The notes under the pieces: model-generated
The model's input: only the letters and a program-made list of their open reading frames with translations
Databases searched by the model: none
Told to the model about the DNA's origin: nothing
Origin: Natronomonas pharaonis DSM 2160
GTDB lineage: Archaea; Halobacteriota; Halobacteria; Halobacteriales; Haloarculaceae
Reading direction: 5' to 3'
Assembly: GCF_000026045.1 (NCBI RefSeq)
Contig: NC_007426.1
Coordinates: forward strand, 1,364,001 to 1,428,000
DNA: 64,000 nucleotides
Program-made: the position numbers and the translations under genes
Part shown: one piece after another, positions 1 to 8,382 of the stretch
Layout of the letters: each line of letters starts with the position of its first letter
Numbering within the stretch: the first letter of the stretch is position 1

Positions 1-69
1 TACCGGAACATGCGGACGATTCTGCGTGTCTCCGAGCAGGGTGGACTCCCCGAACGCGGCGAAGACTGA
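1..69 (+). CDS. 3' end of an unidentified protein-coding gene
   Basis: Frame 1 stays open from the window edge to a TGA at 67-69 and encodes 22 residues ending in an acidic tail (PERGED). Codon use looks like the neighbouring genes, and a plus-strand gene ending just before the ribosomal cluster is plausible. The fragment is too short to assign a family. Confidence 0.45.
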   Translation, partial: YRNMRTILRVSEQGGLPERGED

Positions 70-145
70 GACTACTTGCCAGCCGCGTTGCCGGGTCATT
101 TCGCTACTTCGGTGAGCGTTGTCACAGGGGCCGGCATCCGCATAG

Positions 146-153
146 TTTAAGTA
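146..153 (+). promoter_or_regulatory. TATA-like box upstream of tRNA-Ser/rps13 operon
   Basis: TTTAAGTA matches the haloarchaeal TATA-box consensus and lies in an otherwise GC-rich spacer. Transcription would start near 175-180, giving a leader of about 55 bases before the tRNA. The box would drive the tRNA and probably the ribosomal genes behind it. Confidence 0.45.
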
Positions 154-187
154 CACCGGTCGGGTATCGACGGTTGCAATCGATGTA

Positions 188-202
188 GGGGGCCGCGCCC
201 CC
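188..202 (+). repeat. GC-rich hairpin upstream of tRNA-Ser
   Basis: GGGGGC and GCCCCC (188-193, 197-202) form a perfect 6-bp stem with a 3-base loop. It lies in the tRNA leader downstream of the TATA box. It could be a processing element or part of a terminator for the upstream gene; no T-run follows. Confidence 0.35.
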
Positions 203-232
203 GAGTCCGAGAGGGCGAAGATACACACGCGA

Positions 233-316
233 GTCGTGGTAGCCAAGCATGGCCCAAGGCGCAGGGTTGCTAACTCTGTGGCGCAAGCCTCCGGGGTTCA
301 AATCCCCGCCACGACG
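233..316 (+). tRNA. tRNA-Ser(GCU)
   Basis: The acceptor stem is a perfect 7-bp pairing of 233-239 with 309-315, and G316 is the discriminator base. The anticodon loop TTGCTAA places GCT at 269-271. A long variable arm gives the 84-base length typical of serine tRNAs, and a GGTTCAAATCC T-arm is present. CCA is not encoded. rps13 begins 15 bases after the tRNA end, so the two are probably one transcript. Confidence 0.95.
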
Positions 317-330
317 CTAACCAACCACAC

Positions 331-843
331 ATGAGCACGGAAGAACCCCAAGCGGACGAGGAAGACGAAGACCTTCAGTACTTCGTCCGCATCGGACAGA
401 CAGACCTCGACGGAACGAAAAGCGTCGAGCGTGCGCTGACCGACATGAACGGTATCGGTCGACGCGTCGCTCGCATCATCGCGGAAAAGGCAGAAGTCGA
501 CCGCCGAGACGTTCTCGGCGCGCTCGACGAGGAGAAAATCGACGATGTCGTCGCAGCGGTCGAAGAGTACGGCGACGAAGTCCCCGAGTGGCTCACGAAC
601 CACCAGAAAGACTTCTTCACCGGTGAGACGACCCACGAGATCGGCAACGACCTCCAGATGAGCCGCCGGCAGGACATCAACCGGATGAAGAAAATCGACG
701 CCTATCGCGGCGTCCGCCACAAGCGCGGCCAGAAGGTCCGCGGTCAGCGAACCAAGTCTACCGGCCGAACCGAGGGCACCATCGGTGTCAACGTTGAGGC
801 TATCAAGGAAGAACAGGCTGAGGACGGAGGCGACGAAGAATAA
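331..843 (+). CDS. rps13: 30S ribosomal protein S13 (uS13)
   Basis: This 170-residue protein has the S13 helix-hairpin-helix core (about residues 30-60, with [11 protein letters not shown]) and the basic rRNA-binding tail containing [20 protein letters not shown]. In the small-subunit head it contacts 16S rRNA and the P-site tRNA. Acidic N- and C-terminal ends are a halophilic feature. It is the first gene of the classic archaeal rps13-rps4-rps11-rpo3 operon and lies directly behind tRNA-Ser. Only 14 bases separate them and there is no clear Shine-Dalgarno, so translation may depend on 5' processing of the tRNA-mRNA. Confidence 0.97.
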   Translation: MSTEEPQADEEDEDLQYFVRIGQTDLDGTKSVERALTDMNGIGRRVARIIAEKAEVDRRDVLGALDEEKIDDVVAAVEEYGDEVPEWLTNHQKDFFTGETTHEIGNDLQMSRRQDINRMKKIDAYRGVRHKRGQKVRGQRTKSTGRTEGTIGVNVEAIKEEQAEDGGDEE

Positions 844-1367
844 TGGCGCTCGGAAGCAACACCAAGTTCTACGAAACGCCGAATCACCCCTTCCAGGGCG
901 AGCGTATCGCCGAGGAGGGCGACCTGCTTTCCCGCTACGGTCTCGTCAACAAAGAAGAGCTGTGGCGTGCCCAGTCGGAGCTTCGTGACTACCGTCGTGA
1001 GGCCCGACGCCTCATCGGTGAGGCCCAGGGTGACACCGTGGCTGCAGCCGAGGCCGGCAGCGAATTCCTCGCCCGGCTCAAGCGCATCGGTGTCCTCGAC
1101 GACGAGGACAGCCTCGACGACATCCTTTCGCTGGATGTCACCGATATTCTCGAGCGGCGACTGCAGACGGTCGCCTACCGGAAGGGCCTCGGCAACACGC
1201 CCCAGCAGGCCCGGCAGTTCATCGCCCACGGCCACGTCACCGTCAACGGCGCACGTGTGAGCGCGCCGTCGTACAAGGTTGATGTCGCCGAGGAAGGCGA
1301 AATCGAGTTCGACGAGACGAGTCCGCTCGCGGACGATCTCCACCCCGAACGCGCGGAGGGACAATAA
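843..1367 (+). CDS. rps4: 30S ribosomal protein S4 (uS4)
   Basis: A 174-residue S4 protein that binds 16S rRNA early in small-subunit assembly. It has the N-terminal S4 helical region and an S4 RNA-binding fold near residues 105-155, with [14 protein letters not shown]. The start codon overlaps the rps13 stop by one base (TAATG), indicating coupled translation. Length and order match the archaeal operon. Confidence 0.97.
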   Translation: MALGSNTKFYETPNHPFQGERIAEEGDLLSRYGLVNKEELWRAQSELRDYRREARRLIGEAQGDTVAAAEAGSEFLARLKRIGVLDDEDSLDDILSLDVTDILERRLQTVAYRKGLGNTPQQARQFIAHGHVTVNGARVSAPSYKVDVAEEGEIEFDETSPLADDLHPERAEGQ

Positions 1368-1751
1368 ATGGCAGACGACACCACCTGGGGCATCGCGAAC
1401 GTGTATGCCTCGTTCAACAACACGATTATCACGGTAACGGACATGACCGGCGCCGAGACGATTGTGAAGTCGTCCGGCGGAACGGTCGTGAAGCAGAACC
1501 GCGACGAAGCATCGCCGTACGCGGCGATGCAGATGGCCGAAGTCGTCGCCGAGGATGTCAAAGACGCCGGCATTGACGGCGTTCACGTCCGCGTCCGCGG
1601 CCCCGGCGGAAACCAACAGCAGAACCCCGGACCGGGCGCTCAGGCGACGATCCGCGCCCTCGCTCGTGCCGGCCTCGAAATCGGCCGTATCGAAGACGTA
1701 ACTCCGATTCCGCACGACGGTACGCGCGGACCGAAGAACGCTGGGTTCTAA
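1368..1751 (+). CDS. rps11: 30S ribosomal protein S11 (uS11)
   Basis: A 127-residue S11 protein of the small-subunit platform near the E site. Recognisable segments are [19 protein letters not shown] at the start, the central [17 protein letters not shown], and the C-terminal [16 protein letters not shown]. Its ATG follows the rps4 stop with no gap. Order and length are standard for archaea. Confidence 0.97.
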   Translation: MADDTTWGIANVYASFNNTIITVTDMTGAETIVKSSGGTVVKQNRDEASPYAAMQMAEVVAEDVKDAGIDGVHVRVRGPGGNQQQNPGPGAQATIRALARAGLEIGRIEDVTPIPHDGTRGPKNAGF

Positions 1752-1752
1752 C

Positions 1753-2496
1753 ATGTCTGAGGAGTACGAGGTAACGTTCATCGACCGCGACGAACGAAGC
1801 GCGAGATTCCTCGTTCGTGGCGTTACCCCCGCGTTCGCCAACGGGCTTCGTCGGGCGATGATTGCCGACGTACCGACGCTCTCTATCGACACGCTTCGTG
1901 TCGTCGAGAACTCGTCGGTCATGTTCGACGAGCAGCTCGCGCTTCGGCTCGGGCTGGTGCCGCTTACGACCCCTGACGACTACGAGCCGGGCGAGACAGT
2001 CACGCTGGCTATCGACGTCGAAGGTCCCGCAACGGCGTACTCGGGCGACCTCGTCTCCAGCGACGACAAGGTACAGCCAGCGGACGAAAACATTCCGATA
2101 ATCGAGCTAAAGGACGACCAGCAACTCGAACTCGAAGCCGACGCGACGCTCGGTCGCGGCAAGGACCACGCCAAACATCAGGGCGGCGTCGCAGTCGGGT
2201 ACCGACACCTCCAGCGGGTCGAGGTCGTCGGCGAGAAAGGCGAGTTCGAAGACGACGAACCGGAGATACTCCGCGGTGTTATCGAGGAAGACGGCGATCT
2301 CATCGAGACTGGTGAGTTCGACAACGACCTCAGCCAGCGGTACCCCGGCAAAGAAGTCGAAGTCGAGGAAGTTCCCAACGCCTTCGTCTTCGATGTCGAA
2401 ACTGACGGCTCGATGCCGGTTGAGGAACTGGTCCTCAAGGCGGCCGAGTCCATCGCCGCCCGCGCCGACGAGCTCGAAGAAGCAGTCGCACTATAA
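1753..2496 (+). CDS. rpo3: DNA-directed RNA polymerase subunit D (Rpo3)
   Basis: This 247-residue archaeal equivalent of bacterial alpha and eukaryotic Rpb3 nucleates RNA polymerase assembly with Rpo11. The start matches the family: an N-terminal strand followed by [22 protein letters not shown]. The protein contains no cysteine, so the [4Fe-4S] cluster found in domain 3 of some archaeal D subunits cannot form here. The gene starts one base after the rps11 stop. An acidic insertion lies at about residues 95-130. Confidence 0.96.
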   Translation: MSEEYEVTFIDRDERSARFLVRGVTPAFANGLRRAMIADVPTLSIDTLRVVENSSVMFDEQLALRLGLVPLTTPDDYEPGETVTLAIDVEGPATAYSGDLVSSDDKVQPADENIPIIELKDDQQLELEADATLGRGKDHAKHQGGVAVGYRHLQRVEVVGEKGEFEDDEPEILRGVIEEDGDLIETGEFDNDLSQRYPGKEVEVEEVPNAFVFDVETDGSMPVEELVLKAAESIAARADELEEAVAL

Positions 2497-2601
2497 CACA
2501 CCACAATGATTCCCCACCCCCATACACAGACGGTCGCCCCAGCGCCGAACGGCGGAGCAGCCGCGCGTTCCGGCGATTGGGGCCGACGGACCGAAAGGGG
2601 C

Positions 2602-2607
2602 TTTAGT
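2602..2607 (+). promoter_or_regulatory. TATA-like box upstream of tRNA-Leu
   Basis: TTTAGT lies 26-31 bases before the tRNA-Leu 5' end, the right spacing for initiation close to the mature tRNA. The rest of the 2497-2632 spacer shows no gene; an open frame through it runs across the tRNA and is not credible. Confidence 0.35.
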
Positions 2608-2632
2608 GGGGATACAGAAACACCTACTGCGA

Positions 2633-2717
2633 GCAGGGATAGCCAAGTCAGGCCAACGGCGCAGCGTTCAGGGCGCTGTCCTGTAGAGGTCCGCAGGTTC
2701 AAATCCTGCTCCCTGCA
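2633..2717 (+). tRNA. tRNA-Leu(CAG)
   Basis: The acceptor stem is a perfect 7-bp pairing (2633-2639 with 2710-2716), with discriminator A2717. The anticodon loop TTCAGGG puts CAG at 2669-2671. A long variable arm and a GGTTCAAATCC T-arm agree with a leucine tRNA. CCA is not encoded. rpl18e follows 23 bases later, repeating the arrangement seen at the head of the rps13 operon. Confidence 0.95.
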
Positions 2718-2740
2718 TCCACTTCTCAGGAGTAATAACG

Positions 2741-3094
2741 ATGAGTAGCAAGACGAACCCGAGGCTATCCAGTCTCATCGCCGACCTGAAGTCGACCGCC
2801 CGCAACGGCGGTGGCGAGGTCTGGAGCGATGTGGCCGAGCGCCTCGAAAAGCCCCGGAGCACGCACGCGGAAGTTAATCTGGGTCGTATCGAACGATACG
2901 CCCGAGAGGACGAAACCGTCATCGTGCCCGGCAAGGTGCTCGGGTCCGGTGCCCTCCGAAAGGAGGTCACTGTCGCTGCTGTCGACTTCTCGTCGACGGC
3001 CCAGACGAAAATCGACCAGGTTGGCGACGCAATCGAACTCGAACAGGCACTCGAAGACAACCCCGACGGTTCCAACGTACGGGTGATTCGATGA
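2741..3094 (+). CDS. rpl18e: 50S ribosomal protein L18e (eL18)
   Basis: A 117-residue large-subunit protein shared by archaea and eukaryotes. It opens with [17 protein letters not shown] and has the L15/L18e-like fold with [17 protein letters not shown] in the middle. AGGAG a few bases upstream serves as ribosome-binding site. It overlaps rpl13 by four bases (ATGA) and starts the second ribosomal operon of the window, behind tRNA-Leu. Confidence 0.96.
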   Translation: MSSKTNPRLSSLIADLKSTARNGGGEVWSDVAERLEKPRSTHAEVNLGRIERYAREDETVIVPGKVLGSGALRKEVTVAAVDFSSTAQTKIDQVGDAIELEQALEDNPDGSNVRVIR

Positions 3095-3525
3095 GTTACG
3101 CAGAATTCGACGCGGATGTCGTTATCGATGCTCGCGACTGTATCCTCGGTCGCGTCGCATCGCAGGTCGCAGAGCGAGCCCTCGACGGCGAGCGCATCGC
3201 CGTTGTCAACGCCGAGCAGGCGGTCATCACGGGCAGCGAAGACGACATCATGGAAGTCTACCGCAAGCGCGACGAGGTCGGCTCCGACCGTGGCCCCCGA
3301 TACCCCAAGCGGCCGGACCGCATCTTCAAGCGCTCCGTGCGAGGGATGCTTCCATACAAGACGACACGCGGTCGCGAGGCCTTCGAGAACGTCCGCATCT
3401 ACATGGGCAACCCCTATGAAGAGGCGGAGGTTCTTGAGGACACCTCGCTTGACCGGCTCTCGAACATCAAGTTCGTCTCGCTCGGTGAAGTCAGCGAGAA
3501 CTTGGGTGCTAACGTCACATGGTAA
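3091..3525 (+). CDS. rpl13: 50S ribosomal protein L13 (uL13)
   Basis: A 144-residue L13 protein binding domain II of 23S rRNA. The early segment [22 protein letters not shown] and the later [18 protein letters not shown] are characteristic. It overlaps both neighbours (rpl18e by four bases, rps9 by seven), so the genes are translationally coupled. Length is normal for archaea. Confidence 0.97.
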   Translation: MSYAEFDADVVIDARDCILGRVASQVAERALDGERIAVVNAEQAVITGSEDDIMEVYRKRDEVGSDRGPRYPKRPDRIFKRSVRGMLPYKTTRGREAFENVRIYMGNPYEEAEVLEDTSLDRLSNIKFVSLGEVSENLGANVTW

Positions 3526-3917
3526 CTAACACATCCGGAAAGAAGAAGACGGCCGTCGCCCGAGCGACGGTTTCGGACGGCTCCGGGCGGGTTCGCATCA
3601 ACGCCGAACCCGTCGAGCTGGTCGAACCCGAGCAGGCGCGGCTGAAGATGCTCGAACCGTTCCGCATCGCTGCCGACGACCTCCGCGACGAGGTCGACAT
3701 CGAAGTCACCGTCTCTGGCGGCGGCTTCGCCGGACAGGCCGACGCTGTCCGGACAGCCATCGCCCGCGGGCTCGTCGAACATACCAACGACGCCGAGCTC
3801 CGTGACGCGTTCATGTCCTTCGACCGGTCGCTGCTCGTCAACGACGTGCGGCAGTCCGAACCGAAAAAGTGGGGCGGCCCCGGCGCACGGGCTCGCTACC
3901 AGAAGTCCTACCGCTGA
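3519..3917 (+). CDS. rps9: 30S ribosomal protein S9 (uS9)
   Basis: A 132-residue S9 protein whose C-terminal tail reaches the P-site tRNA. It begins with [13 protein letters not shown], has [20 protein letters not shown] in the core, and ends in the invariant RARYQKSYR. It overlaps the rpl13 end and precedes rpo10 by 12 bases. Confidence 0.97.
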   Translation: MVTNTSGKKKTAVARATVSDGSGRVRINAEPVELVEPEQARLKMLEPFRIAADDLRDEVDIEVTVSGGGFAGQADAVRTAIARGLVEHTNDAELRDAFMSFDRSLLVNDVRQSEPKKWGGPGARARYQKSYR

Positions 3918-3929
3918 GGTGATGCAGGT

Positions 3930-4124
3930 ATGATGGTACCGGTCCGGTGTTTCACGTGCGGAACCGTCGTCGGCGAGCACTGGGGGGAGTTCAAGGAACG
4001 CGCCCGCGAGGGCGATGAAGACCCGGCGGAGGTCCTCGACGAACTCGGTGTCGAGCGAGCCTGCTGTCGGCGAATGCTCGTCTCCCACAAGGACCTCGTC
4101 GACATCGTCTCCCCCTACCAATGA
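3930..4124 (+). CDS. rpo10: DNA-directed RNA polymerase subunit N (Rpo10)
   Basis: This 64-residue subunit is the archaeal equivalent of Rpb10 and helps assemble the D/L/N/P platform. The zinc-binding cysteines are visible as CFTCG near the start and CCRR near residue 45. The stop overlaps the start of rpo6 (ATGA at 4121-4124). An acidic insert (EGDEDPAE) is a halophilic adaptation. Confidence 0.96.
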   Translation: MMVPVRCFTCGTVVGEHWGEFKERAREGDEDPAEVLDELGVERACCRRMLVSHKDLVDIVSPYQ

Positions 4125-4294
4125 GAGGAACCAACCGCTACGAGAAGGCACGCATCCTCGGGGCGCGAGCCCTGCAGGTGTCCTACGGCGCGCCGGTACT
4201 CATCGAAACCGACCAGACGGAACCGATACTGGTCGCCGCCGAGGAGTACGACGCCGACGCACTGCCGTTTACCGTCCACCGGGGTGAAAAATGA
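4121..4294 (+). CDS. rpo6: DNA-directed RNA polymerase subunit K (Rpo6)
   Basis: This 57-residue subunit (Rpb6/omega homologue) was read directly from the sequence. It starts [20 protein letters not shown] and continues with SYGAPVLIE, the conserved helix that clamps the largest subunit. It overlaps rpo10 at its start and eno at its end by four bases each. It lacks the long acidic N-terminal extension of eukaryotic Rpb6, as expected for archaea. Confidence 0.95.
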   Translation: MRGTNRYEKARILGARALQVSYGAPVLIETDQTEPILVAAEEYDADALPFTVHRGEK

Positions 4295-5487
4295 CGCTTA
4301 TCACTGAGGTCAGACTCCGGAAAATCCTCGACAGCCGGGGCAACCCGACCGTCGAGGCCGAGGTGCGGACGGAAAACGGCGGCTTCGGTCGTGGTGCGGC
4401 CCCGTCGGGCGCATCGACGGGCGAATACGAGGCCGTCGAACGGCCCGCTGAAGAGGCCATTGCGCAGGCCCGCGAGCTTGCCGTCCCGCGAATCGAGGGA
4501 CAGGTGTACGCTGGCGACCAGCGCGGCGTCGACAACGCGCTCCACGGCGCGGACGGGACCGACGATTTCTCGGAAATCGGAGCCAACAGCGCCGTCGCCA
4601 TCTCGATGGCTGCCGCGAAGGCTGCCGCCGACGTTCTCGGCGCGCCGCTGTACCAGCATCTCGGCGGCGCGTTCCGCGGGCGTGACTTTCCGGTCCCGCT
4701 CGGCAACGTCATCGGTGGTGGCGAACACGCCGCCGACGCGACACACATCCAAGAGTTCCTCGCTGCCCCTGTCGGAGCACCGTCGGTCGCCGATGCCGTC
4801 TTCGCGAACGCGAAGGTCCACGGCGAGGTCCAGCGCCAACTCGATGAGCGTGGCGTGCCCGCAGCGAAGGGCGACGAGGGCGCGTGGGCACCCTCGATTG
4901 ACGACAGCGAGGCCTTCGAAATTATGGAGGAGGCCATCGCGGCCGTCGAAGACGAGGTCGGCTTCGAGATTCGGTTCGGCCTCGACGTGGCCGGTGCCGA
5001 ACTCTACGAGGACGGCGTCTACCACTACGGCGACGAGACGAGGTCTCCCGACGAACAGGTGGCGTATATCGCCGACCTCGTCGAGGAGTACAATCTCGTC
5101 TACGTCGAGGACCCGCTTGACGAAGACGACTTCAGCGGGTTCGCCGAACTCACCGAACGCGTCGGCGACCGGACGCTCATCTGTGGTGACGACCTCTTTG
5201 TCACCAACACCGAGCGGCTCCAGCGTGGCATCGACGACGGTGCCGCAAACAGTATCCTCATCAAACCGAATCAGATCGGGACACTGTCGGACGCGTTTGA
5301 CGCAATCGAGCTTGCGACCCGGAACGGCTACGACCCGGTCGTCTCCCACCGAAGCGGCGAAACTGAGGACACGACCATCGCACACCTCGCTGTTGCGACC
5401 GACGCTCCGTTCATCAAGACGGGCGCGGTCGGCGGCGAGCGAACCGCGAAGCTGAACGAACTCATCAGAATCGAGGCAAACGCATGA
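4291..5487 (+). CDS. eno: Enolase (phosphopyruvate hydratase)
   Basis: A 398-residue enolase converting 2-phosphoglycerate to phosphoenolpyruvate in glycolysis and gluconeogenesis. Visible motifs are the phosphate-loop [26 protein letters not shown], the metal ligands in [15 protein letters not shown] and CGDDLFVTN, and the catalytic lysine region [13 protein letters not shown] followed by [17 protein letters not shown]. Length is slightly below the bacterial norm of about 430. It is embedded in the ribosomal operon between rpo6 and rps2, a conserved euryarchaeal arrangement. Confidence 0.97.
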   Translation: MTLITEVRLRKILDSRGNPTVEAEVRTENGGFGRGAAPSGASTGEYEAVERPAEEAIAQARELAVPRIEGQVYAGDQRGVDNALHGADGTDDFSEIGANSAVAISMAAAKAAADVLGAPLYQHLGGAFRGRDFPVPLGNVIGGGEHAADATHIQEFLAAPVGAPSVADAVFANAKVHGEVQRQLDERGVPAAKGDEGAWAPSIDDSEAFEIMEEAIAAVEDEVGFEIRFGLDVAGAELYEDGVYHYGDETRSPDEQVAYIADLVEEYNLVYVEDPLDEDDFSGFAELTERVGDRTLICGDDLFVTNTERLQRGIDDGAANSILIKPNQIGTLSDAFDAIELATRNGYDPVVSHRSGETEDTTIAHLAVATDAPFIKTGAVGGERTAKLNELIRIEANA

Positions 5488-6317
5488 GCGAAAACGACGA
5501 GGGGACTGACGCTGCCGAACTCGACGAGGAACTCGACGAGCTCGAAGACGAGCTCGAAGAGGACTTCGAGGAGCCGGCGGCCGCGGCCGACGAGGCCGAC
5601 CCCACAGCGGACGAACCGCCCGCCGAGGAGGCAGCCGACGAGGCAGCCGACGAGGCCGAAGCAGACGAACCAGAGACCGACGCGGAGCCAGCGGACGAAG
5701 AGCCGGTGCTCGACGAAAACGTCATGCCGGACGACGAGGCCGACCTCCTCATCCCGGTCGAGGACTATCTGGCGGCCGGTGTCCACATCGGTACCCAGCA
5801 GAAGACCAAATCGATGGACCGGTTCATCCACCGTGTCCGAACCGACGGGCTCTACGTCCTCGACGTCTCCCAGACTGACCAGCGTATCCGGACAGCGGCG
5901 TCGTTCCTTTCGAACTACCAGCCAGAGCAGATTCTGGTTGCCTCCTCGCGCCAGTATGGTCGCTTCCCGGCCGAGAAGTTCGCCGACGCCGTCGGCGCTC
6001 GCGCTCGCACCGGGCGCTTCATCCCGGGGACGCTGACGAACCCCGACTACGACGGCTACATCGAGCCGGATGTCGTGGTCGTCACCGACCCCATTGGAGA
6101 CTCCCAAGCGGTCAAGGAGGCCATCACGGTCGGTATCCCGGTCATCGCGATGTGTGACTCCAACAACACGACATCGAACGTCGACCTCGTGGTGCCGACG
6201 AACAACAAGGGTCGAAAGGCGCTCAGCGTCATCTACTGGCTGCTCGCAAACGAGACGCTCGACCGCCGCGGTGCCGAGCCGGCCTACGCGCTCGAAGACT
6301 TCGAGACCGAGCCATAG
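5484..6317 (+). CDS. rps2: 30S ribosomal protein S2 (uS2) with long acidic N-terminal extension
   Basis: The S2 core starts near residue 87 ([19 protein letters not shown]) and runs to the C-terminus, with PGTLTNPDY and the conserved [18 protein letters not shown]. It binds the back of the small subunit near the S1/mRNA exit site. The first 85 or so residues are almost entirely Glu, Asp, Ala and Pro and belong to no known domain. The start overlaps eno by four bases, and no better internal ATG precedes the core except Met81, so the extension is probably translated. Confidence 0.95.
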   Translation: MSENDEGTDAAELDEELDELEDELEEDFEEPAAAADEADPTADEPPAEEAADEAADEAEADEPETDAEPADEEPVLDENVMPDDEADLLIPVEDYLAAGVHIGTQQKTKSMDRFIHRVRTDGLYVLDVSQTDQRIRTAASFLSNYQPEQILVASSRQYGRFPAEKFADAVGARARTGRFIPGTLTNPDYDGYIEPDVVVVTDPIGDSQAVKEAITVGIPVIAMCDSNNTTSNVDLVVPTNNKGRKALSVIYWLLANETLDRRGAEPAYALEDFETEP

Positions 6318-6422
6318 CGGCGACAGCGTTTTGCGTCTTCTCTCGACACCGAGCCGCTAGCTGTGGCTTTGGCAGCAGAACGCTTCGGGTATGCTTTTTG
6401 TGCCCCCCGTCAATCACCCGGT

Positions 6423-7412
6423 ATGACCACATCGAGCGCGCCGGGGAAGGTGTACCTCTTCGGCGAACACGCCGTCGTCTACGGCGAGCCGGCGGTACCG
6501 TGTGCCATCCAGCGACGGGCGCGTGTTACCGTCGAGGAGCGCGACGACGACCGGCTTCAGGTGCAGGCAAACGACCTCACGCTCGACGGCTTCACCGTCA
6601 CGTGGGGCGGTGAAACGAACGACAGACCCGACGTCGATGTTCCAGCGCCACTGGTTGAGGCGGCAATGGGCTACATCGACGGCGCAATCGAGCAGGCCCT
6701 TGACGCTGTGGATGTCGAGGAGTGTGGGTTCGATATCACGGTCGAAAGTGACATTCCACTCGGGGCGGGACTCGGCTCCTCGGCAGCCGTCGTCGTGGCC
6801 GGTATCGACGCCGCAGTTCGGGAGCTCGGTGGTGAACTCGACGCCCAAGCGGTCGCCGAACGCGCCTACGAAGTCGAGTATGAGGTGCAGTCGGGAGAGG
6901 CATCGCGGGCCGACACGTTCTGTTCGGCCGTTGGCGGCGCGGTCCGCGTCCGAGGCGACGACTGTCGGCGGCTCGATGACGTGCCGACGCTGCCCTTCGT
7001 CGTCGGCTACGACGGCGGAACGGGCGATACAGGCGAGCTTGTGGCCGGCGTCCGAGAGCTGCGCGAGGAGTACGATTTTGCGGCCGATACCGTCGAGTCG
7101 ATCGGTGACATCGTCCGGAAAGGCGAGGCCGCTCTCCAGCGCGGCGACATCGAAGAAGTCGGTCGGCTGATGGACTTCAACCATGGGCTGCTGTCTGCGC
7201 TGGGTGTCTCCGCCCGGTCGCTGGATACAATGGTATGGGCCGCACGGGAGGCTGATGCGCTCGGAGCGAAGCTGACCGGGGCCGGCGGCGGCGGCTGCAT
7301 CGTTGCGCTTGACCGCACCGAACAGACCCACACTGCCCTAGAGTACACCCCCGGCTGTGAGACGGCGTTCCGAGCAGCGCTGGATACAGACGGTGTCAGA
7401 GTCGAAGAATGA
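6423..7412 (+). CDS. mvk: Mevalonate kinase
   Basis: A 329-residue GHMP-family kinase that phosphorylates mevalonate in archaeal isoprenoid lipid synthesis. Motifs are PGKVYLFGEHAVVYGEPAV at the start, the ATP-binding PLGAGLGSSAAVVVA, and the C-terminal KLTGAGGGGCIVAL. The start was placed at the ATG at 6423, immediately before the conserved SSAPGKVYLF; a longer frame would add 20 unrelated residues. It overlaps ipk by four bases. Confidence 0.95.
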   Translation: MTTSSAPGKVYLFGEHAVVYGEPAVPCAIQRRARVTVEERDDDRLQVQANDLTLDGFTVTWGGETNDRPDVDVPAPLVEAAMGYIDGAIEQALDAVDVEECGFDITVESDIPLGAGLGSSAAVVVAGIDAAVRELGGELDAQAVAERAYEVEYEVQSGEASRADTFCSAVGGAVRVRGDDCRRLDDVPTLPFVVGYDGGTGDTGELVAGVRELREEYDFAADTVESIGDIVRKGEAALQRGDIEEVGRLMDFNHGLLSALGVSARSLDTMVWAAREADALGAKLTGAGGGGCIVALDRTEQTHTALEYTPGCETAFRAALDTDGVRVEE

Positions 7413-8140
7413 CGACAGTACTGAAGCTCGGCGGCAGCGTCGTCACGGAGAAAGCGACGCCGGAGACGGTTGACGAGGAAGCGCTCCAGCAGGCCGCTGC
7501 GGCCATTGCTGCGGCGGATGTACAGCCGGTCATCGTCCACGGCGGGGGAAGTTTCGGTCACCACCACGCCGCTGCCCACGGCGTCTCGACGACCGAAGGG
7601 ACCGACGACGCGGCCGCGGTGCGGGCCATCACCGGCGCGATGCGGCGGCTCAACGACGCTGTCGTCGGTGCGCTCGCCGACGCCGGGGTGCCGGCGGTAC
7701 CGTTGCAGCCGTTTGCTGCCGGTGTCCGGGAGGCGAACGACGAGCTCCGGTTCTGTTGGGAGCCGGTGGAGGCGATGCTGGAATCGGGGTTCGTCCCCGT
7801 CCTCTGCGGTGATGTCGTCGCCCATCGGGGCAAGGGGGCAACCATTCTCTCCGGAGACGAACTCGTCGTCGCCGCAGCGAGGGCAGTGTCAGCCGAACGT
7901 GTCGGCGTCTGTTCGTCCGTGCCGGGGGTCTACGACCAGACTGAGACAGTCGTAGACCGCATCCAGTCGCTGGAAGACATCGAGGAAGCACTCGGAGGCA
8001 GTGACGTGACGGACGTAACCGGTGGTATGGCCGGGAAAGTCAAGCAACTACTGGCGCTCGAAGCTGCAGGATACATTTTCGATATCGACGGGCTAGCGGC
8101 GTTCCTTCGCGGTGGGAACCCCGGAACGCGAGTCGGGTAG
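7409..8140 (+). CDS. ipk: Isopentenyl phosphate kinase
   Basis: A 243-residue amino-acid-kinase-fold enzyme making isopentenyl diphosphate from isopentenyl phosphate, the last kinase step of the archaeal mevalonate route. Visible are the N-terminal VLKLGGSVVTEK, the VIVHGGGSFGHHHAA loop holding the catalytic His, and ILSGDELV and VTGGMAGKVKQLL. Four-base overlap with mvk shows one transcription unit. The family signature HGGGSFGH separates it from acetylglutamate and UMP kinases. Confidence 0.93.
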   Translation: MTTVLKLGGSVVTEKATPETVDEEALQQAAAAIAAADVQPVIVHGGGSFGHHHAAAHGVSTTEGTDDAAAVRAITGAMRRLNDAVVGALADAGVPAVPLQPFAAGVREANDELRFCWEPVEAMLESGFVPVLCGDVVAHRGKGATILSGDELVVAAARAVSAERVGVCSSVPGVYDQTETVVDRIQSLEDIEEALGGSDVTDVTGGMAGKVKQLLALEAAGYIFDIDGLAAFLRGGNPGTRVG

Positions 8141-8332
8141 TCACGGGGCATCCAGCCGGCTGAAGTAGAGGAACACGACTCCACCCCATCCGAAGAGCAG
8201 CCACGCCAGAAGCGTCGGGTTGAGATACAGCCCGAGGTGGAACGGCTCGTCGCTGACAACCGGCACCGCGACAATAATGGCTGCGATGACGCCTACCGCG
8301 GCAACGAGAGCGATTTTTACCGCGTCGTCCAT
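8141..8332 (-). CDS. Small two-helix membrane protein
   Basis: A 63-residue protein with two hydrophobic segments (about residues 6-25 and 40-57), separated by a short polar loop containing PFHLGLYLNP, and ending in FLYFSRLDAP. The start at 8332 is the ATG closest to the first helix; the longer frame upstream is arginine-rich and not credible. It is convergent with ipk and follows the DRTGG-domain gene by 50 bases on the same strand. No function can be assigned. Confidence 0.75.
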   Translation of the reverse strand: MDDAVKIALVAAVGVIAAIIVAVPVVSDEPFHLGLYLNPTLLAWLLFGWGGVVFLYFSRLDAP

Positions 8333-8382
8333 GGCGATTTCTCGGCAGCCGCGGGCAAAAGCATCACGATGAGCGGCGACCG

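Noticed and set aside
2506..2748. Plus-strand frame in the rpo3-rpl18e spacer
   Set aside because: It runs straight through the tRNA-Leu gene and has no family features.
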